From NCBI GenBank assembly GCA_020025205.1, contig JAHHSO010000004.1, forward strand, positions 28,877-92,876: a DNA stretch of 64,000 bases. Reading direction: 5' to 3'. Shown in pieces: positions 43,072 to 50,879 of this stretch. The translations under genes were made by a program, and so were the position numbers. The stretch comes from Christensenellaceae bacterium. GTDB taxonomy: Bacteria > Bacillota > Clostridia > Christensenellales > Aristaeellaceae. The notes under the pieces are model-generated. The model searched no databases and was not told the DNA's origin. It saw only the letters and a list, made by a program, of their open reading frames with translations. Positions within the stretch are counted from its first letter, which is position 1. Each line of letters begins with the position of its first letter.

Positions 43072-44316
43072 TTGAAGAAAATCGCTGTTGCAGGGGCGGG
43101 CTATGTAGGCCTGTCCATTGCCACGCTGCTCGCTCAGCATCATGCCGTTACCGTGGTTGATATCGTTCCAGAAAAGGTGGACATGGTAAACCGCCGTCAA
43201 TCCCCCATTCAGGACAACGAAATCGAACGCTATTTCAAAGAAAAACCATTGAATCTCTGCGCAACACTCAACGGACGCGAAGCCTATAAGGACGCTGACT
43301 TTGTCGTCATCGCCGCACCGACCAATTACGATTCGCGCCTCAATACGTTCGATACCTCCGCAGTAGAAGCCGTTATCCGGCTCACGCTTGAGGTTAACCC
43401 TGATGCTGTCATGGTCATCAAGTCCACCATCCCCGTGGGCTACACCTGCCATGTCCGCCAGCTCTTCGGAACGGAAAACATCCTTTTCAGCCCCGAATTT
43501 CTGCGCGAAAGCCGTGCGCTTTACGACAACCTCTACCCCTCCCGCATCATCGTTGGCACAGATCCCAACAGTTCCCGCTTGATGGATGCAGCCAAAACGT
43601 TCGCCCGCCTGCTTCAGGAAGGCGCTATAAAAGAGGACATCGACACGCTGTTCATGGGTTTTACGGAGGCAGAAGCTGTCAAACTTTTTGCCAACACGTA
43701 TCTGGCATTGCGCGTCTCTTTCTTCAACGAACTGGATACTTATGCCGAAATGAAGGGGCTCAACACGCGTCAGATCATCGACGGTGTCTGTCTTGATCCG
43801 CGAATTGGCAGCCACTACAATAATCCATCCTTTGGCTATGGCGGATACTGCCTGCCAAAGGACACTAAACAATTGCTGGCCAACTATCAGGATGTTCCCG
43901 AAAATCTGATTCAAGCCATTGTAGATTCCAATCGCACGCGCAAGGACTTCATCGCCGACCGAGTTCTGCAAATGGCAGGCTATTACGACTACTATGGGGA
44001 GGATAACGAATTTAATCCGTCACTTGAACATCCGGTGACAATCGGCGTTTACCGCCTGACCATGAAAACAGGCAGTGACAATTTCCGCCAGAGCAGCATT
44101 CAAGGTGTCATGAAGCGCATCAAGGCCAAGGGCGCTCAGGTTATCATCTATGAACCAACGCTTGAGGCAGGCAGCACATTCTTTGGCAGCGAGGTTGTCG
44201 GTGATTTAGAAATATTTAAATCCCGCTGTGATGCGATCATCGCCAACCGCTACGCCTCCTGTTTGGACGATGTGCAGCAAAAGGTTTATACGCGCGATCT
44301 TTTTCTGCGCGACTGA
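43072..44316 (+). CDS. ugd: UDP-glucose/nucleotide-sugar 6-dehydrogenase
   Basis: 414 residues. The Rossmann motif is AGAGYVGLSIATLLAQ, followed by VIAAPTNYD, VIKSTIPVGYT, FSPEFLRESRALYDNLYPSRIIVG, the substrate helix EAEAVKLFANTYLALRVSFFNELDTYAE and the catalytic Cys260 in YGGYCLPKDTKQL. It oxidises UDP-glucose (or a related sugar nucleotide) to the uronate using two NAD+, for capsule or exopolysaccharide. It starts with TTG after AAGGAAAGG. No glycosyltransferase or capsule gene is adjacent. Confidence 0.93.
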   Translation: MKKIAVAGAGYVGLSIATLLAQHHAVTVVDIVPEKVDMVNRRQSPIQDNEIERYFKEKPLNLCATLNGREAYKDADFVVIAAPTNYDSRLNTFDTSAVEAVIRLTLEVNPDAVMVIKSTIPVGYTCHVRQLFGTENILFSPEFLRESRALYDNLYPSRIIVGTDPNSSRLMDAAKTFARLLQEGAIKEDIDTLFMGFTEAEAVKLFANTYLALRVSFFNELDTYAEMKGLNTRQIIDGVCLDPRIGSHYNNPSFGYGGYCLPKDTKQLLANYQDVPENLIQAIVDSNRTRKDFIADRVLQMAGYYDYYGEDNEFNPSLEHPVTIGVYRLTMKTGSDNFRQSSIQGVMKRIKAKGAQVIIYEPTLEAGSTFFGSEVVGDLEIFKSRCDAIIANRYASCLDDVQQKVYTRDLFLRD

Positions 44317-44728
44317 TTCTTCACTTTCGCGTCAACCTTGCTTTTCTGATTTGCCGCCGGCAGAATCAGTGGATATCTTTACGCCTTCAGCGTCCATTAG
44401 AAAAGCGCCATCTTTCCCGCACACATGGTTTTCCCCCATTTCTGCGCCGGATTCTTCTATTCATTCTGGCTTAAATTTCTCGCTTGCGCAGTATATTCGT
44501 TTGCCCCTCCCATCCGGTATCATATTAAGATGGCTGATGCCATTATCAAAGAGAATTCCGAACCGTTCAATCCTTTAACATTTATTTTAAGGGACGGCAC
44601 AGCCCCAAACAGGCTGTGCCGTCCCTTTCCTATTATGCGCTTGTATATTTTTCCAGCTAAAACAACAATTCCTTTTGTGCCGCAGCAGAAAGATCTGCTT
44701 CACGCGGCAGTCTGCATAAGATGATCCC
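44317..44728. other. 410-base intergenic stretch with a 16-bp hairpin
   Basis: A perfect 16-bp inverted repeat (AAGGGACGGCACAGCC and its complement, 44589-44604 and 44612-44627, 7-base loop) lies here, followed only by TTTCCTATT, so it is at best a weak terminator. It is placed between converging genes and probably serves both. No open frame here looks coding. Confidence 0.6.
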
Positions 44729-45598
44729 TTATTCCTTAACGGTTCCCTCTGTCACCCTAATTTTTCCAGACACGCTCTTGAGTGTCAGTTTGGCATCTCC
44801 GTCTGCTTTTGCAAAGGAATAGCCCTGCCTCAACTCGTTCCAATACACTTTTCCATAGCTGCTTGCTTCAACGGCTGCACTGTTCGATACCGAAACTGTA
44901 ATTTCACCAGAAATTGTTTCAATCGAGGCTGATTCTGACAGAGAACCGTTCAATTCACATGCGCTTGATACAGAATAGGCATTTGCGACAGCAAATTCTC
45001 CATCCAGCTGAATGGCTCCGGTTTTATTTTCCGCAGAGACGTTATGAATTTTGCTCTCTTTGACCGATATTGTTCCCGATACCGTCTGCGCCTGTATCTC
45101 ATCCGCGGTGACATTGGACAATTCCAGCTTTCCCGCGGTCGTGCTGAGCGCCCCAGCGGTACACACTTGATTTTCAACAATGATATTTCCCGCAACTGTG
45201 GATAGATGTACATCGTTTAGGGAAGTTCCCTTCGGGACTGTAACCACTACGCTGAAATTCCCATGATCCGGCTTCCAATCACCACTGTAATCGGTGGATA
45301 AATACAGAGTATCATTGCTGACCTCCAGGCGCTCAAGCACTTCCCGATTGTGAAAGCGATACTCTACCGCGTAATTGTCCCCTTCTACCAAATAAATGTC
45401 CGCACCGACAACAGAGAGATCCACACTGGAAAACTGCTCCATCTCCTGTTTCTTTCCCGGCAAAGCGCCTGTGCTGGCTGCTGCCAGACTGCTGTCCTGA
45501 TGTACATTGGTTTCAGAATCCATGGCACTTCCAATACCAAACATCACTCCGCCCATAAGCAGAACGGTGCTCATCGCGATAATCAGTTTCCTCATCAT
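44729..45598 (-). CDS. DUF4097 family beta-helix-like surface protein
   Basis: 289 residues. An N-terminal signal or anchor (LIIAMSTVLLMGGVMFGIGSAM) leads into repeated short strands (STVAGNIIVENQVCTAGALSTTAGKLELSNVTADEIQAQTVSGTISVKES), the ladder pattern of DUF4097/DUF4098 proteins, placed outside the membrane or in its face. Members accompany HAAS-domain proteins and PadR regulators, exactly as here. They are suspected to sense or buffer envelope stress. It overlaps the HAAS gene by four bases. Confidence 0.85.
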   Translation of the reverse strand: MMRKLIIAMSTVLLMGGVMFGIGSAMDSETNVHQDSSLAAASTGALPGKKQEMEQFSSVDLSVVGADIYLVEGDNYAVEYRFHNREVLERLEVSNDTLYLSTDYSGDWKPDHGNFSVVVTVPKGTSLNDVHLSTVAGNIIVENQVCTAGALSTTAGKLELSNVTADEIQAQTVSGTISVKESKIHNVSAENKTGAIQLDGEFAVANAYSVSSACELNGSLSESASIETISGEITVSVSNSAAVEASSYGKVYWNELRQGYSFAKADGDAKLTLKSVSGKIRVTEGTVKE

Positions 45599-46173
45599 TT
45601 TTCTGTTCTCCTTTTCACCATTTTAGACATGAGGATTGTAATCAGCTTTATGAGTAACTTCACAGCAAACAGCAGAATACAGAAGATTGCTGCGGTAATG
45701 GCAGCAAGAATGAGCGATCCGCCAAGTGTCTTCAGCCAAAGCACGGGAGTAAAGGGCGAAAGAAATGTGAAGGATTTAATAAATAACAAAACGGCGGTCT
45801 TTGCCAGAGCAAATACGGTAACTGCCACGGAAAACAGGATAGCGATTGCTGCCACTGAACACGCAAACAATATGGAAACTGCCGCTATGATAAACGGAAA
45901 GGAAAAAGGCAGCGAAAACAGAGCGATTGCACCAAACGAAAATGCCTTTCCGATTTTCATATGATCCCCTTCCAGATTTTTCACAGCCGCATCCGCATAG
46001 ATTTTCGATGCCAGTTTTTTAGGTGTGCCAAATCGATGCACAAGCGCCTCATAACTGTCTAAATGCGCTTCTTCTGAATACTCAGCATAAAAGCCAATGA
46101 CCTCCTGCCTATCTTCATCGCTCATTTTATTCAGGCAGTCAGAGAGTTCCATAAAATATTTATCCGTTGACAT
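45595..46173 (-). CDS. HAAS/DUF1700 domain membrane protein
   Basis: 192 residues. The N-terminal HAAS motif (MSTDKYFMELSDCLNKMSDEDRQEVIGFYAEYSEEAHLDSYEALVHRFGTPKKLASKIYAD) is followed by three or four hydrophobic segments from about residue 85. Such proteins are signal transmitters paired with PadR regulators and DUF4097 partners. The start (ATG after GGGGGAGG) overlaps the padR stop by 14 bases, indicating coupled translation. Confidence 0.88.
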   Translation of the reverse strand: MSTDKYFMELSDCLNKMSDEDRQEVIGFYAEYSEEAHLDSYEALVHRFGTPKKLASKIYADAAVKNLEGDHMKIGKAFSFGAIALFSLPFSFPFIIAAVSILFACSVAAIAILFSVAVTVFALAKTAVLLFIKSFTFLSPFTPVLWLKTLGGSLILAAITAAIFCILLFAVKLLIKLITILMSKMVKRRTEK

Positions 46174-46492
46174 GATCAAAATCCTCCCCCAATAGTCTAT
46201 CCATATGTTTCTTCAATTCGTTCCATTCCTTCATGTATTTCTCCAAAACCACCCTGCCTTCCTCTGTCAGCTTGTAATACCTGCGGTTTCGCCCCTGATA
46301 AGGCACATCATAAACGCTGAGCAAGTTGTTTTTTTGGAGTCTCTTCAGCGATGGATACATGGCTGTTTCCGATACATCCAGAATATCTCTCACTTCCTGC
46401 GTAAGAACATATCCGTACTCATCTTTATTGCGCAGGATGCTCAACACAACGAAGTCTAATATCGTGCCGCCAATCTGAAATCCCACTTTCAT
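46160..46492 (-). CDS. PadR-family transcriptional regulator
   Basis: 110 residues, the short PadR subfamily. The winged helix is DFVVLSILRNKDEYGYVLTQEVRDILDVSETAMYPSLKRLQKNNLLSVYDVPYQGRNRRYYKLTEEGR, followed by one dimerisation helix. It probably represses its own operon (padR-HAAS-DUF4097). AAAGGGGG lies before the start. Confidence 0.94.
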   Translation of the reverse strand: MKVGFQIGGTILDFVVLSILRNKDEYGYVLTQEVRDILDVSETAMYPSLKRLQKNNLLSVYDVPYQGRNRRYYKLTEEGRVVLEKYMKEWNELKKHMDRLLGEDFDHVNG

Positions 46493-46518
46493 CCCCCTTT
46501 CATTATTTAATTTACTAT

Positions 46519-46547
46519 ATCATAAATCGAATAATATTGTTTGTCAA
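46519..46547 (-). promoter_or_regulatory. Predicted promoter of the padR operon
   Basis: On the minus strand TTGACA and TATGAT are spaced by 17 bases in an AT-rich region; short inverted repeats around the -10 could bind PadR. The 180 bases beyond it, up to the terminator at 46773, hold nothing recognisable. Confidence 0.75.
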
Positions 46548-46728
46548 GATATATTTCTCCCCAAAATTAAATATTTGTTTGCCCTATGCATGAAGGTGAG
46601 AGAAGCAATTCACTGACAGCATATCATGACGCGCAAAAGAAGCATAAAAAAACAAGCCGCTTATTTAAGATATATTAGACATCGTTCTCAAAATACCCAA
46701 TACTTTTCCCTCGAAACACAACGTGCAA

Positions 46729-46773
46729 AATAAAAAAGCCCGAGGAAGGTTTCTGTCAATCTTCCGCGGACTT
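46729..46773 (-). terminator. Rho-independent terminator after the ccdA-tlpA operon
   Basis: AAGCCCGAGGAAG and CTTCCGCGGACTT pair with two mismatches, and the minus strand continues with a T-run. Confidence 0.75.
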
Positions 46774-46831
46774 TTCACTTGTATTTCCCAGTATCTTGTA
46801 AAAACATTCCGTCAGCGAAGCAGTCTCCGAA

Positions 46832-47488
46832 TTACTCCGCAACTTCCGCTGCCAGTTTCTCGACAATCGCATCAAGGTCAGCCTTGCGCATCGCGCCAAG
46901 CTTCTGCTCCACAATTTCTCCGGTCGAAGACACGAACAGCGAGAACGGCATGGAACGAATGTTGTAAGTCAGCGTTGCAGAGCCGTCCGTATCAAAGTAT
47001 ACAGGGAAGGTATATCCTCCGTCTGCAATCAGCGCCTCTGCGCGCTCTCTCTTGTCGTTGCCAAACGCGTTGAGGTTGACCATCATAAACTCGATCTTGT
47101 CTCCGTAAGACTGATAAGCCTCTTCAAAATATGGCATTTCGATCTTGCACGGGCTGCACCAGCTTGCAAAAAAGTTGATCACAACCGGTTTGCCGCGGAA
47201 ATCACTCAACTTCACCTTGTTGCCTTCGCCGTCATAAACCTCGAAGTCCTTAGCCATAAACTTCTGAGCAGGACCAGCTGCCTGGGCCTTTTCTTCCGTC
47301 TTGGGTGCCTCTGCATTGGTTGCAGCATTCGGCACCATCGTCACCGTTGGCACCTGAGACGGCGCGTTCTGTTCCTCCATCCGCGTCATCAGTCGCGGAT
47401 ACAGCACTACTGCGCCAACAATCACGAGCACCAAAACCGCAATCAAAATCCAAGTAGATTTCTTGCCGTTGCTCTTCTTTTCGCTCAT
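46832..47488 (-). CDS. Membrane-anchored TlpA/ResA-like thioredoxin
   Basis: 218 residues. A single N-terminal membrane helix (WILIAVLVLVIVGAVVLYP), a Pro/Ala-rich spacer, then a TlpA-type thioredoxin domain with the active site WCSPC in INFFASWCSPCKIEMPYFEEAY and the cis-Pro loop IRSMPFSLFV. It would reduce or shuffle disulfides outside the membrane, fed by the CcdA protein encoded 15 bases upstream. No cytochrome c maturation gene is in view, so its clients are unknown. Confidence 0.92.
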   Translation of the reverse strand: MSEKKSNGKKSTWILIAVLVLVIVGAVVLYPRLMTRMEEQNAPSQVPTVTMVPNAATNAEAPKTEEKAQAAGPAQKFMAKDFEVYDGEGNKVKLSDFRGKPVVINFFASWCSPCKIEMPYFEEAYQSYGDKIEFMMVNLNAFGNDKRERAEALIADGGYTFPVYFDTDGSATLTYNIRSMPFSLFVSSTGEIVEQKLGAMRKADLDAIVEKLAAEVAE

Positions 47489-47503
47489 TGTTTAAACCTC
47501 CTG

Positions 47504-48193
47504 TCAGGACAGCATCGCAGACAAACGCGCGAACAGTCCGGTCATCATCAGAATACCCACAAGGATCAGGAAAATACCGCAAACGCGGTTAATGATTCCA
47601 TAGTGACGCTTAATCCAGTTGAACGCGCCCTTGAGCTGATCAATCAGCATCGCACACAGGATAAACGGCACTGCCAGTCCCAGAGAATAGAACAGGAGGA
47701 GGACAACGCCGTGCATCACCTGTCCCTGCGTGGCCGCCATCATCATGGCGGAGCCGAGGAACGGCCCGGTGCATGGGGACCAGCCTACCGCAAACACAGC
47801 GCCCAGCAGGATGCAGGAAAAGTATCCCTTTGCTTCCACGGAAGTCCCCGGTTTGAGCGTTTTGGACAAAAGTCCAATTTTCAGGAATCCGGCGTAATGC
47901 AGACCGAACACCACAATGACCAGTCCGCAAATGATATTGACGATCTGCTGATAACGGATCAGCAGCGAGCCCAGCGATGCTGCAAACACGCCGAGCACCA
48001 CAAATAAAAGCGTGAAGCCCAGCACAAAGCACAATGCACGCAGAAGCGTCTTTCCGCGATGTGCGCCCTCTTCTCCACCGGTAAAGTAGAGCACATATAC
48101 CGGGATCATAGGCAGAACACACGGGGAAATGAAAGTAATCAGGCCTTCCAAGAATGTGGTCAGGCACTCAATCAGTGAAATATTTCCGAACAA
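47504..48193 (-). CDS. ccdA: CcdA-type thiol electron transporter
   Basis: 229 residues, six membrane helices. Two conserved Cys-Pro/Cys-Thr sites lie in ISPCVLPMIPVYVLYFTGG and GWSPCTGPFLGSAMMMAATQG. CcdA carries reducing power from cytosolic thioredoxin across the membrane to the TlpA-like partner. It is the first gene of a two-gene operon. Confidence 0.95.
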   Translation of the reverse strand: MFGNISLIECLTTFLEGLITFISPCVLPMIPVYVLYFTGGEEGAHRGKTLLRALCFVLGFTLLFVVLGVFAASLGSLLIRYQQIVNIICGLVIVVFGLHYAGFLKIGLLSKTLKPGTSVEAKGYFSCILLGAVFAVGWSPCTGPFLGSAMMMAATQGQVMHGVVLLLFYSLGLAVPFILCAMLIDQLKGAFNWIKRHYGIINRVCGIFLILVGILMMTGLFARLSAMLS

Positions 48194-48292
48194 GTTCTTT
48201 CTCCTGTCAGCCGAAGCGGTTGTCGTGGGGGAAAATGAGAAGTGCGGTTGATTGTATCATAAGCAAAATGCGCTGTCAATTCTTTATATTGA

Positions 48293-48943
48293 TCAGTCAA
48301 TTTGTTCGAAGTCCTGCGCGCCATGTTTGCATATCGGGCAAACAAAATCATCCGGAAGCAATTCGCCCTCATAGATATAGCCGCAAACCTGACATACATA
48401 ATGATGCAGATTGCCTGCTTTCTTTTTCTCTTCCTTCTCTTGCGGAATATACGTCGGGGCATTCTTCGGGCTTTTGCCTCGAATGACTTCATGATAATAC
48501 CGATACGTCATAGGCGTTTCTGTGGAAAGCACTTTTGCCTCAATCACTTTGCCCAGGAAAATGGTGTGTGTCTCAGTTTCCATCGTTCCAATGACTTCGC
48601 AAACCACATATCCGCATCCCGTCTCAATGGCCGGTACGCCGTTGATCCATTTCACCGGCACCTCCAGCTTTTCCAGCTTGTGGACATCCTTACTGGACTG
48701 GAAGCCAAAATGACCAATCAGCGCCGGATCAGATTTTTCGCTGAGAATCGTAAACGCAAACTTTCCGCTCTCGCGGATGCATTTATTGGTATAATTGTCA
48801 TGGTTCACGCTCACGCTGACCGTTGCCGGATTCGATGTGATCTGCGTATTGCTGTTGGTGATACATCCGGCTGCACGTCCGCCGTAATAACTGGTCGTGA
48901 TATAGACACCGTAGGACATGCTGCGAAATACATTCAGTTCCAT
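48293..48943 (-). CDS. Flavin reductase-rubredoxin fusion (high-molecular-weight rubredoxin-like)
   Basis: 216 residues. The FMN-binding flavin-reductase-like domain (MELNVFRSMSYGVYITTS ... NSNTQITSNPATVSVSVNHDNYTNKCIRESGKFAFTILSE) covers the first 165 residues. A C-terminal rubredoxin has both CxxC knuckles, YVCQVCGYIYEGELLP and FVCPICKHG, holding one iron. Such proteins pass electrons from NAD(P)H to flavodiiron or peroxide-scavenging enzymes in anaerobes. The start was placed at the third of three adjacent ATGs, seven bases after GAGGAG. It overlaps the end of the perR-like gene, consistent with oxidative-stress control. Confidence 0.93.
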   Translation of the reverse strand: MELNVFRSMSYGVYITTSYYGGRAAGCITNSNTQITSNPATVSVSVNHDNYTNKCIRESGKFAFTILSEKSDPALIGHFGFQSSKDVHKLEKLEVPVKWINGVPAIETGCGYVVCEVIGTMETETHTIFLGKVIEAKVLSTETPMTYRYYHEVIRGKSPKNAPTYIPQEKEEKKKAGNLHHYVCQVCGYIYEGELLPDDFVCPICKHGAQDFEQID

Positions 48944-48945
48944 CA

Positions 48946-49320
48946 TCATTCTCCTCTTCTTTTTTGCGCACAGTGACTGCAAAGTGCTTCAATGTTTATA
49001 CAGACTTTTTCTACAGGACATCCCAGCGCAGCTTCAACATAGGCTTTCAGATCCGGCAGCTGGACATCCTCCAGTTCGCCGCAGCACGGACAGCAGATGT
49101 GCTCATGCGGCGTCAGCAAATGGTCAAATCGATCCGGCTTCCCGGGACATCGAATTCGGCGCACTTCACCGCTTTCTTCCATCAGTCCCAGGTTTCTGTA
49201 AACTGTCGCCCTCGCAATTCCTGGCATCCTGGCTCTAGCTTCTTCATAGATTTCATCGGCTGTCATATGTCGATGGGGCTGTGCAAGAACGCTTGCGACC
49301 AGTTCCCTTTGTTTGGTCAT
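48946..49320 (-). CDS. Fur-family repressor, PerR-like
   Basis: 124 residues. The winged helix has TADEIYEEARARMPGIARATVYRNLGLMEESGEV. Then comes FDHLLTPHEHICCPCCGELEDV and the C-terminal CSHCAQKRR, giving the two CxxC pairs of the structural zinc site, plus the His/Asp set typical of PerR/Fur. It is placed upstream of the rubredoxin fusion as perR is in many anaerobes. A perfect TTAAGA-N5-TCTTAA palindrome just past its -10 suggests autoregulation. PerR versus Fur cannot be settled from sequence alone. Confidence 0.88.
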   Translation of the reverse strand: MTKQRELVASVLAQPHRHMTADEIYEEARARMPGIARATVYRNLGLMEESGEVRRIRCPGKPDRFDHLLTPHEHICCPCCGELEDVQLPDLKAYVEAALGCPVEKVCINIEALCSHCAQKRRGE

Positions 49321-49338
49321 GATTCTCTCCATTCATTT

Positions 49339-49355
49339 TTAAGATTCAGTCTTAA
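49339..49355. promoter_or_regulatory. Probable PerR-like operator, TTAAGA-N5-TCTTAA
   Basis: A perfect 17-base inverted repeat lies directly after the -10 of the perR-like promoter. Known PerR boxes are TTATAAT-N-ATTATAA, so this is a related but distinct sequence. Confidence 0.7.
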
Positions 49356-49359
49356 TCCT

Positions 49360-49388
49360 ATTTTATTCAAAGTTTTCCTATTTGTCAA
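49360..49388 (-). promoter_or_regulatory. Predicted promoter of the perR-rubredoxin operon
   Basis: On the minus strand TTGACA and TAAAAT are spaced by 17 bases. Confidence 0.82.
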
Positions 49389-49531
49389 CTGTATTTTGAA
49401 TTAACTTCCAATTTTGACGTTTTTTCATTTTTCTTCAATTTTTTTAAAAAATGGGTTGCTTTTTTTCTGCCCTCATGTTATAATATTTATCGTTCCAAGC
49501 CGAATGCAGCTTGGTTGAAAATTTCACATTT

Positions 49532-49553
49532 GGGGCATTAGCACAGTTGGTAG
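49532..49553 (+). repeat. Partial copy of the tRNA-Ala 5' half (copy 1)
   Basis: The 22 bases from GGGGCATTAG are identical to the start of the tRNA-Ala at 49640, after which the two diverge; no anticodon arm or T-arm follows. It lies 108 bases before the intact gene. Confidence 0.8.
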
Positions 49554-49639
49554 AACGAACCGTTTGTACATACGCCCCACGGGAAGAGGTTTCCCAAGCA
49601 GTCAATAGTAAACCTGCACAAAGTTTACGGCAAATATTC

Positions 49640-49715
49640 GGGGCATTAGCACAGTTGGTAGCGCGCTACATTCGCATTGTAGAGGTCAGCGGTTCGAATC
49701 CGCTATGCTCCACCA
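49640..49715 (+). tRNA. tRNA-Ala (anticodon CGC)
   Basis: 76 bases including encoded CCA. The acceptor stem GGGGCAT pairs with ATGCTCC and contains the G3-U70 wobble that defines alanine tRNAs. D-arm AGCACAGTTGGTAGCGC; anticodon stem CTACA/TGTAG with loop TTCGCAT, anticodon CGC reading GCG; T-arm AGCGGTTCGAATCCGCT. A terminator follows at once. Confidence 0.95.
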
Positions 49716-49717
49716 CA

Positions 49718-49746
49718 AACCTGAAAGTTCGCTTTCAGGTTTTTTC
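49718..49746 (+). terminator. Terminator of tRNA-Ala
   Basis: AACCTGAAAG and CTTTCAGGTT form a perfect 10-bp stem with a TTCG tetraloop and a T-run. Confidence 0.92.
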
Positions 49747-49756
49747 ATTTTATATG

Positions 49757-49790
49757 GAAAAAGTGAGGTCTTGCGGCCTCACTTTTTTTG
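49757..49790 (+). terminator. Second terminator-like hairpin after tRNA-Ala
   Basis: AAAAAGTGAGG and CCTCACTTTTT form an 11-bp stem with a T-run. Its left arm, AAAAAGTGAGGTC, recurs alone at 50046-50058. Confidence 0.8.
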
Positions 49791-49839
49791 TTTGATGAAG
49801 GATTTTATTTTTTGCCGCCAAAACTGCTTTCCCCTGTCT

Positions 49840-49857
49840 GGGGCATTAGCACAGTTG
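49840..49857 (+). repeat. Partial copy of the tRNA-Ala 5' half (copy 3)
   Basis: 18 bases from GGGGCATTAG match the start of the tRNA gene, 200 bases after it. The sequence then becomes AT-rich and unrelated. Confidence 0.75.
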
Positions 49858-49895
49858 ATAACATCATAATCAAAAAACGCTTTTTCTATGTATTG

Positions 49896-50039
49896 TTAGA
49901 TTTTTTGAAGAATTAGAGGGCGAAGGTTGCGTAGATACGCCCCTGATGTATAAAACAAGATGCAATAACAGCCTTCATCATCTACCCAATATCTATACGA
50001 GCAATCTCCAGCCTCTCCTTCAATTTGCCAATTTCTCAT
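49896..50039 (-). CDS. Possible 47-residue small ORF in the tRNA-repeat region
   Basis: An ATG-started frame reads MRNWQIEGEAGDCSYRYWVD, then DEGCYCILFYTSGAYLRNLR. Its composition is protein-like, with aromatic residues in strand-like patterns, and the frame stays open upstream of the ATG, so it may be the tail of a decayed larger gene. No ribosome binding site. The rest of the 340-base gap holds the partial repeats. Confidence 0.25.
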   Translation of the reverse strand: MRNWQIEGEAGDCSYRYWVDDEGCYCILFYTSGAYLRNLRPLILQKI

Positions 50040-50134
50040 TAAACAAAAAGTGAGGTCATTTGTTTTTTCGCATGGATGAACGTTCTGTTTGAAGGGGGAA
50101 AGCCATTCCAGATTTCAACAGGTTTTTCGCCTTT

Positions 50135-50794
50135 TTACCTGCCGAAGACCTTCTGATAATCCTTCTTAAACTTCTCGATACCCGCATCCGTCAGCGGATG
50201 ATGCACCATCTTTTCAATGACCTGATAAGGCACTGTTGCTATATCTGCGCCGGTCATAGCTGCTTCTACGATATGTTTTGGACTGCGGACGCTCGCCACA
50301 ATGATCTCCGTCTGGATGTCTGGATACTGGCTGAAAATATCCACAATCATGGTGACCAATTCAAGGCCGTCCTCCGAAATATCATCCAGCCGCCCCACGA
50401 ACGGGCTCACATACGCTGCTCCAGCGCGCGCCGCCAGAAGTGCCTGTCCGGCTGTGAAGATCAGCGTGCAGTTCGTCGGGATTCCCTCCGAAGAAAGAAC
50501 GCAGATCGCCTTGAGACCTTCTTCCGTCATTGGAATCTTGACGACCATATGTTTGGGGTCCAGCGCATAAATAGCGCGTCCCTCTACAATCATATCTTCG
50601 GCTTTTTCCGTGGTGGGCTTCACCTCACCGGAAATCGGGCCATCGACAATGCCCGCAATTTCTTTGAGTGTCTGCGCGTAATCGCGTCCCTCTTTGGCAA
50701 TCAGGCTCGGGTTGGTTGTCACGCCGGAAATCACGCCCATGGCGTTTGCGCGGCGGATCTCATCCACATTGGCCGTATCAATAAAGAATTTCAT
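50135..50794 (-). CDS. Transaldolase / fructose-6-phosphate aldolase (TalC/FSA type)
   Basis: 219 residues, the short single-domain form. It begins MKFFIDTANVDEIRRANAMGVISGVTTNPSLIAKEGRDY. The Schiff-base lysine is in HMVVKIPMTEEGLKAI, followed by NCTLIFTAGQALLAARAGAAYVSPFVGRLDDI. It exchanges three-carbon units in the non-oxidative pentose phosphate pathway, or cleaves fructose-6-phosphate. The start with AAAGGCAG is preferred over a longer frame. It is the last gene of the nucleoside-type operon, suggesting the operon's product is a pentose phosphate. Confidence 0.94.
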   Translation of the reverse strand: MKFFIDTANVDEIRRANAMGVISGVTTNPSLIAKEGRDYAQTLKEIAGIVDGPISGEVKPTTEKAEDMIVEGRAIYALDPKHMVVKIPMTEEGLKAICVLSSEGIPTNCTLIFTAGQALLAARAGAAYVSPFVGRLDDISEDGLELVTMIVDIFSQYPDIQTEIIVASVRSPKHIVEAAMTGADIATVPYQVIEKMVHHPLTDAGIEKFKKDYQKVFGR

Positions 50795-50879
50795 ATTCTG
50801 CCTTTCTCTTAACTGTGCGTCTTTCAAACAGAAATGCATCCATGACGGTCCGCAGGGACACCATCATGGATGCACGGTT

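Noticed and set aside
44589..44627. 16-bp inverted repeat as possible insertion-sequence end
   Set aside because: It is a single hairpin with a 7-base loop and no transposase or target duplication nearby.
49511..49795. 94-codon open frame reading GALAQLVE twice
   Set aside because: The motif is the well-known false translation of tRNA sequence; it runs through the tRNA-Ala gene and its partial copy.
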